From Thamnaconus septentrionalis (taxonomy: Eukaryota; Chordata; Actinopteri; Tetraodontiformes; Monacanthidae): a DNA stretch of 64,000 bases. Below are positions 58,641-64,000 of the stretch, piece by piece. A model generated the notes under the pieces. That model had not been told where the DNA came from. It made no database searches and was given only the letters and a program-made list of their open reading frames with translations. Position 1 is the first letter of the stretch. Each line of letters starts with the position of its first letter. The position numbers were made by a program, and so were the translations under genes. Location of the stretch: positions 20,818,501 to 20,882,500 of the forward strand of contig CM020509.1 of the NCBI GenBank assembly GCA_009823395.1. The letters are read 5' to 3'.

Positions 58641-58736
58641 GCTCGTTCAGAAGGGAAAATGTGTCAACACCAAACCTGCATAAATGGAACAAAGCGAAAC
58701 CTGTGATTCCTGAGAGGTAGGAAGCAAGTGACTCAG

Positions 58737-58870
58737 CCCGGACCAGAACCAGAACCTGAACCAGAACAAAAACAAGAAACAGGACCAAAACCAGACCCAA
58801 GATCAGAATCTGAACCAGAACCTGAACCTTAACCTGAACAAGAACAGGTAAAAGAACCAGAAACAGGACC
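58737..58870. repeat. GAACCA/GAACCT-type hexamer repeat
   Basis: Degenerate CCAGAACCAGAACCTGAACC repeats close to array A. They contain the reverse complement of its GGTTC core. Confidence 0.9.
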
Positions 58871-59276
58871 GGAACTGGCCACAGGAGGCAGCAGCAGCAG
58901 GGAGCACGATGCTGATATATTTCTGGGAGGAGCCTCGCTCATTTCTGATGGTGGGGGGAGCGGGAGGGGGGGAACAATGTAACACCGGGGTTTGGCTTCC
59001 GTCCAGGACGGGGCAGCGGCGCAGGTCATTTAGATGCAAATTGAATGGAATGAGTTGTGAACAGCAGCACGTTATGGAGAGGTGGCCCCGCCCACAGGGT
59101 GGGCGCTAGGTGAGCCTGCCGGGTGCTCGGAACACAGCGATACCAGGAAAAGCAGCAGGAGGAGAAATCAACGCGACCAGCGCTTAAACAGGAAGTCAGC
59201 AGCTCCGGACGGGAAGTGAGCTGCCAGACTTCCTGACTCGCACAGGAAAGCCCATGGATTCACAACCCTAGAAGTA

Positions 59277-59280
<4 letters not shown>

Positions 59281-59314
<34 letters not shown>

Positions 59315-60028
59315 TTTTTGTGTCATCAAGCATCAATGTTTCTTTAAAATGGGAGCAAACCAGCGAGCATCAGCTTCATCTGCTGCTGCTGCTGCTGCTG
59401 CTGTCACTGCTTGGAGCCATGGAAGGCAAAGAAGAGCAGCGGAAGATAAAAATTTACATCTCTCACACACACACACGCACACGCAGCACACACACACACA
59501 CACACAAGCTGCAACTTCCCAGAATCCATCAGCAGCCGTCCAGCTGCTCAGATCATCCTCAGCCACTCGGCCACATTATGCAAAGTGTCAGGAGGCGATC
59601 GGAGGGGAAAAACTGCAAAACAACATCGGCGCCGGAGGAGGAGGGAGGGAGGGGGGCGTGGGGGGGGCACTTCGTTGTACCACCAAACATCAGCGTTTTT
59701 AATGTGCAGAGTGGCGTGTGGAGGAGGAAAAGGAGAGGAAGAAGGAGAGGAAGAAGAGAAAATGAAAAAAAGAAGAAGAGGAAAGGAAGAAAGAAAATTA
59801 AGGAGAAAGGAAGGAAAAGGGGAAGGAGAAGAGGAAGAAGAGAAAGAGGAGGAGAAGGAGATGAAGAGGAAGACGGAGGAGAAGAAGAGGAGGATCCGGT
59901 GGCCTGCTGTGGCCGATAACGACTCGACTACTGCACGCTTTAATTGTTTTGCATTGCAGATTAGAAAAAAAGGCACAAAGAGGAAGAAAAAAAAGAGGAG
60001 GAAAAAAAAAAAACACCCGGCAGGATGG

Positions 60029-60081
<53 letters not shown>
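59281..60081. repeat. CT, CA, GGA/GAA and GT microsatellite cluster
   Basis: CT at 59281-59311, CA-rich 59464-59508, purine GGA/GAA block 59715-59895 and (GT)n at 60030-60081. No gene in 58871-60261. Confidence 0.92.
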
Positions 60082-60082
<1 letters not shown>

Positions 60083-60261
60083 TTTTTAAAATAAAAAAGT
60101 TGAGCAGCAGAAATGAAAGAGTTCCGTGTTGCCTGACGACTTCTTCTTCCGGTTCGCAGGCAGGGTTTTTTTTTCTTTTTCTTTCCAGTTAACTGACATT
60201 TGGAGGGAGGGTTGGCCTGGAGCTCCGCCCCCTCCTCTCTCGTGATCGCAACGAGACCAGG

Positions 60262-61118
60262 AGGAAGAGGAAGAATCAGTCTGACCTCCATCACCTCCTT
60301 CTCCTGTTCTCCCTCCTCCTCTTCCTCTTCCTCCTCATCCCTCCTCCTTGTCCTCTCTTCTTCCTCCTTTCCTCCTTCTCGTCCTCCTCATCCTTCCTTC
60401 ATTTCCTCCTTCACCTCCTCTTCTTCTTCCTCCTCACTCTCCTCCTACTCCTCCTCCTCCACTTCCTCCCCCACCTTTCCTCCTCCTCGTCCTCCTCATC
60501 CTTCCATCATTTCCTCCTTCATCTCCTCTTCTTCTTCCTCCTCACTCTCCTCCTCCTCCTCCTCCTCTTCCTCCTCCTCCTGCTCATCCCTCCTTCACTT
60601 CCTCCTCCTCCTCCTTGTCCCCTCTTCTTCCTCCTCCTCCTCTTCCTCCCCCACCTTTTCTCCTCCTCGTCCTCCTCATCCTTCCTTCTTTTCCTCCTAC
60701 TCCTCATCCTCTTCCTCCTCCTCCTCCTCCTCCAGCTCATCCCTCCTTCACTTCCTCCTCCTCCTTGTCCTCTCTTCTTCCCCCTCCTCCTCCTCCCCCC
60801 CACCTTTTCTCCTCCTCCTCCTCCTCATTCTTCCTTCGTTTCCTCCTTCACCTCCTCCTCTTCTTCCTCCTAACTCTCCTCCTACTCCTCATCCTCCTCC
60901 TCCTCCTCTTCCTCCTCCTCCTGCTCATCCCTCCTTCACTTCCTCCTCCTCCTTGTCCTCTCTTCTTCCCCCTCCTCCTCCTCTTCCTCCCCCACCTTTT
61001 CTCCTCCTCCTCCTCCTCCTCCTTCCTTCGTTTCCTCCTTCACCTCATCCTCTTCCTCCTCCTCCTCCTCCTCTCCCTCCACCTCCTTGTGTTTCTCATT
61101 CTGCTCCTCCTCCTCCAT
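60262..61118. repeat. CTC/CTT polypyrimidine minisatellite
   Basis: About 850 bp of CCTCCT, CTTCCTC and TCATCCT units. Longer segments such as CTCATCCCTCCTTCACTTCC recur about every 140-180 bp. Ser/Pro/Leu frames of up to 306 codons are artefacts. Confidence 0.95.
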
Positions 61119-61153
61119 GAAAAGATAGAAGTGAATTAAGAGAAATCTCTCTG

Positions 61154-61154
<1 letters not shown>

Positions 61155-61187
<33 letters not shown>

Positions 61188-61281
61188 GCCGACCAACTCT
61201 GTAATTGGCCTCCTGGATCGACTTCAACTGCTGTGCGAAAAATCTCTCGAAAAAGAGAAAGAACGGAAAAAAGAAAAAAAA

Positions 61282-61315
<34 letters not shown>

Positions 61316-62345
61316 CTCGTATTTTCCAGTTTCCCCACTGGAGGGTAGAAAAAGAGAGAGAGAGAGACGGAGGGGGCTTGTTATGTATGCAAATGAGATT
61401 CTCCTCTCTCTCTCTCTCTCTCGCTCCTCGCTCGCTCGCTCTCTAAACGGATTGGCGGCTCCGACCTGCATTTGCATGGGCGAGAGCCAGAGAGCGAGCG
61501 AGCGAGGATGAGTTTGATTGACAGCTCCTCCCGCCTGCTGTTTACCACCAGAGGTATTTTTCCCCGAGTCGGGAACGCTGTTGGGAACGCCGCTGAAAAA
61601 AAAAAAATTCCTTTCCTGCCAGAGGGGGGCGCAACGGTGTCCTGGGGAGCCCTGAGGAGGTGGTCACATGACCACAGCGTCTCAATCATCACAGGGTCCT
61701 TTAGTTGATTAGCAATTTATTGACTTTTCATTATCAGTTTTCATTATTTTTCTCTTAATTATGTTTTTTTTTTTTTTTTTTTTCTCATTTTAGAGAGTTT
61801 TGCAAAAATAATTCAACAGTGAACAAATCAATTAGACCTGGAGGACAAAAATAAACCCTGCTGGCTGGTTGCAGCTTTTTCTCACTGACTGGGTGGGCGG
61901 GGCATCGTGGCTGACTGACTGAATGAGTGACTCTGATTGGCCGCGCTGGGAAACGCTGTCGCCCCAAGACAAAACTTTACAAAAAACAATGAAAAGACCG
62001 GAGCGACAAAAATCAACGCAGCGCACACACGCACACACACACGCGCGCACACACGCCCGTGCGCGCACACTGCCCCCTGGAGGCCGAGCAAGACGGTGGC
62101 TTTCACATCTTATTAGCGGCGACTCGGCCGCAGAGTCCCAGCTGATCCTGCTGCTGTGGCGGCAGCGGTGGCGGCTGCCCTCAGAGCCCCCCCCCTACCC
62201 CGCCCCCAACTAACCCCCCTCCCCCCACCCGCAACCGTTAAGGTTACCCACTCGGTTGGTGACACGCGCCATGACAAGGACAATTTACCGCCTGGCTGCA
62301 TCTCCTTGTCTCTGAGCAGACTGGAAACACGCTCACACACACCGT

Positions 62346-62392
<47 letters not shown>
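61155..62392. repeat. Scattered CA, CT and poly-T microsatellites
   Basis: CA at 61155-61185, CT at about 61286-61312 and 61402-61422, poly-T at about 61766-61784 and (CA)n at 62347-62392. No gene visible in this stretch or in 62393-62740. Confidence 0.93.
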
Positions 62393-62393
<1 letters not shown>

Positions 62394-62740
62394 GTGCAAA
62401 TGAAGTTTAATAAGCCAAGATGAAACTTTTTGTGATCCCTGCGGGGAAATTAGGAGGTCGCGGTGGCAGGGAGGGAGACGCCGCACACAAAGGAGGACGG
62501 GAATTAAGAACGGAGCATCTGGGAATATCAAAGAGAGGGGAGTGGGGGGGGCGGGGGCGGTGGGGGAGGGCGCCAACACCCACACGGCGGCCACCAGGAG
62601 GAGCTATCCGGAAAAAAAAAAATGTCAAAATAGCGATCAGTCGTAGGTTTCCGAAGCTGGAAACTCGACTGGACAGACTTCTGTTGGATTCCCCGTTTAT
62701 CTGACCTGTGACTCTGCAGCTTCAAACTGGCTGTGTGTTC

Positions 62741-63399
62741 TGGTTCAGACTGGCTCAGACCGGTTCAGACCGGTTCAGACTAGTTCAGACCAGTGCAGAC
62801 TAGATTAGACTGGATGAGACTAGTTCAGACTAGTGCAGACTGATTCAGACTGGTTCAGACTAGATTAGACTGGCTCAGACTAGTTCAGACCAGTGCAAAC
62901 TGGTTCAGACCAGGTCAGACTGGTTCAGACCTGTTCAGACTGGATCAGACTAGTTCAGACCAGTGTAGACTGATTCAGACCAGTTCAAACTGGTCCAGAC
63001 TAGTTTAGACTGGATCGGACTAGTTCAGACCAGTTCAGACTGGTCCAGACTAGATTAGACTGGATCAGACTAGTTCAGACCAGTGTAGACTGATTCAGAC
63101 CAGTTCAAACTGGTTCAGACCAGTTCAGACTGGATCAGACTAGTTCGGACTAGATTAGACTGGATGAGACTAGTTCAGACTAGTGCAGACTGATTCAGAC
63201 CAGTTCAAACTGGTTCAGACCAGTTCAGACTGGATCAGACTAGTTCGGACTAGATTAGACTGGATCGGACTAGTTCAGACCAGTATAGATTGGTTCAGAC
63301 TAGATTAGACGGGCTCAAACTAGTTCAGACCAGTGCAGACTGGTTCAGACTAGTTCAGACCAGTGCAGACTGATTCAGACCAGTTCAGACTGGTTCAGC
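62741..63399. repeat. Decamer array B (TGGTTCAGAC)
   Basis: About 65 consecutive decamers ending in CAGAC or TAGAC (TAGTTCAGAC, CAGTGCAGAC, TGATTCAGAC, TAGATTAGAC and others), without a phase change over about 650 bp. A short (CAG)n follows at about 63445-63468. 63469-64000 holds no recognised gene. Confidence 0.97.
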
Positions 63400-64000
63400 G
63401 TGGGGAGGGTTGGAACTGGTTCTGGTCCCAGAAGACGATGGGAAGCAGCAGCAGCAGCAGCAGCAGCAAAGAGCATTTAAGATGACTGAAAAGTGTAACA
63501 GCAGCAGGTCAGAGACTTCTCTCAGGGCTGATTGTGCGTTCAATGCTTTCTTTTAAGATCCATCCTGTCACTTAGAGACAAAGTGACTGCGTCTGACTCA
63601 TCAAAGTGGCGGGTGGCGCCGACCTTCGGTGACCCCGGAGACTTTGTGCCGAGTCAGGCCTCATGGACGGACGGCAGGCTTGAACTCGCGACTCCGCGTC
63701 ACACGGAGGGAAAGAAAAGATATTAAACCGATCCCAAGTGGAGTCTCTGACTGACTGAGCCAGTGGAGGAGAGAGGGAAGGCTGCGCCCCCCGGTGGCCG
63801 GCGGCAGTACATGCACCTGTCTCATGACGCGATTTTCATTTTTTTAAAAATGAATAAAAAATAAATAAATAAAATAGTGGCTGCTGCATCTTTTATTTTC
63901 TTCTCCTCCCATGAGCGAACGCTGTTTCTTCATGTCTCATTTTTCACTTTTCATCCCTCTGTGGTTTTTGCGTGAGGAAATCCCGCACGCACACACACGC

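Noticed and set aside
60200..61139. 306- and 263-codon Ser/Pro/Leu-rich frames
   Set aside because: Produced by the CTC/CTT tract and open in several frames; no protein features.
63532..63726. 64-codon plus-strand frame near the right edge
   Set aside because: Moderate complexity, but no splice context or recognisable domain; starts at a non-conserved position after repeat B.

Overview
This window looks like a piece of a teleost fish chromosome, probably percomorph-like. The evidence is the mix of fish-type transposons (Tc1-like, hAT, a Merlin-like transposase, APE-type LINEs), abundant (CA)n, (TA)n and (CTC)n microsatellites, and one exon with a clear vertebrate delta-1 protocadherin tail. 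Only one feature is likely a normal host coding exon; nearly all other coding-like sequence is broken transposon DNA. The species cannot be named from the sequence alone.

Left third (1-28.6 kb): nested transposon debris. In order: a decayed APE-type LINE on the minus strand (430-2580); a short element with terminal inverted repeats (TIRs; 2600-3159); a hAT-type non-autonomous element with an 8-bp target-site duplication (TSD; 3858-5222); a Tc1-like element (5327-6582). Next is a large element (9115-18007) with long, very similar terminal inverted repeats and an 8-bp near-duplicate of flanking DNA. It carries a Merlin/IS1595-like transposase remnant, an integrase-like fragment, a retroelement fragment, a LINE 3' end and a spliced ccdc106-like gene. 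Immediately to its right lies a convergent pair: a spliced zinc-finger plus HECT-type gene (18648-21066, plus strand) and an integrase-core gene (21690-24480, minus strand). The latter is split by a hAT insertion with its own target-site duplication. A further TIR element (25828-26723), a probable solo LTR (26831-27527) and tandem or duplicated repeats follow.

Middle (28.6-42.03 kb): strand-asymmetric purine/pyrimidine blocks (29.1-31.6 kb), another TIR element ending in a perfect 17-bp hairpin (32.6-33.3 kb), a fragment of a repeated fish gene family (34.3-34.6 kb), and then the 3' end of a delta-protocadherin gene on the minus strand. The terminal coding exon is 41670-42031; the candidate polyadenylation signal at 35734-35739 would give a 3' UTR of about 5.9 kb.

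Right third (42.03-64 kb): best read as one long intron of the protocadherin gene, since no upstream cadherin exon was found on the minus strand. It is exceptionally rich in simple and higher-order tandem repeats: a 1.1-kb CAT/CAC array, a polypyrimidine minisatellite with eight copies of an embedded motif, two phase-locked decamer arrays, CCAAT/ATTGG arrays, CGG and CAG runs, an inverted duplication about 5.4 kb apart, and one TIR element. Exon models, family names and boundaries were made by eye; no database search was possible.
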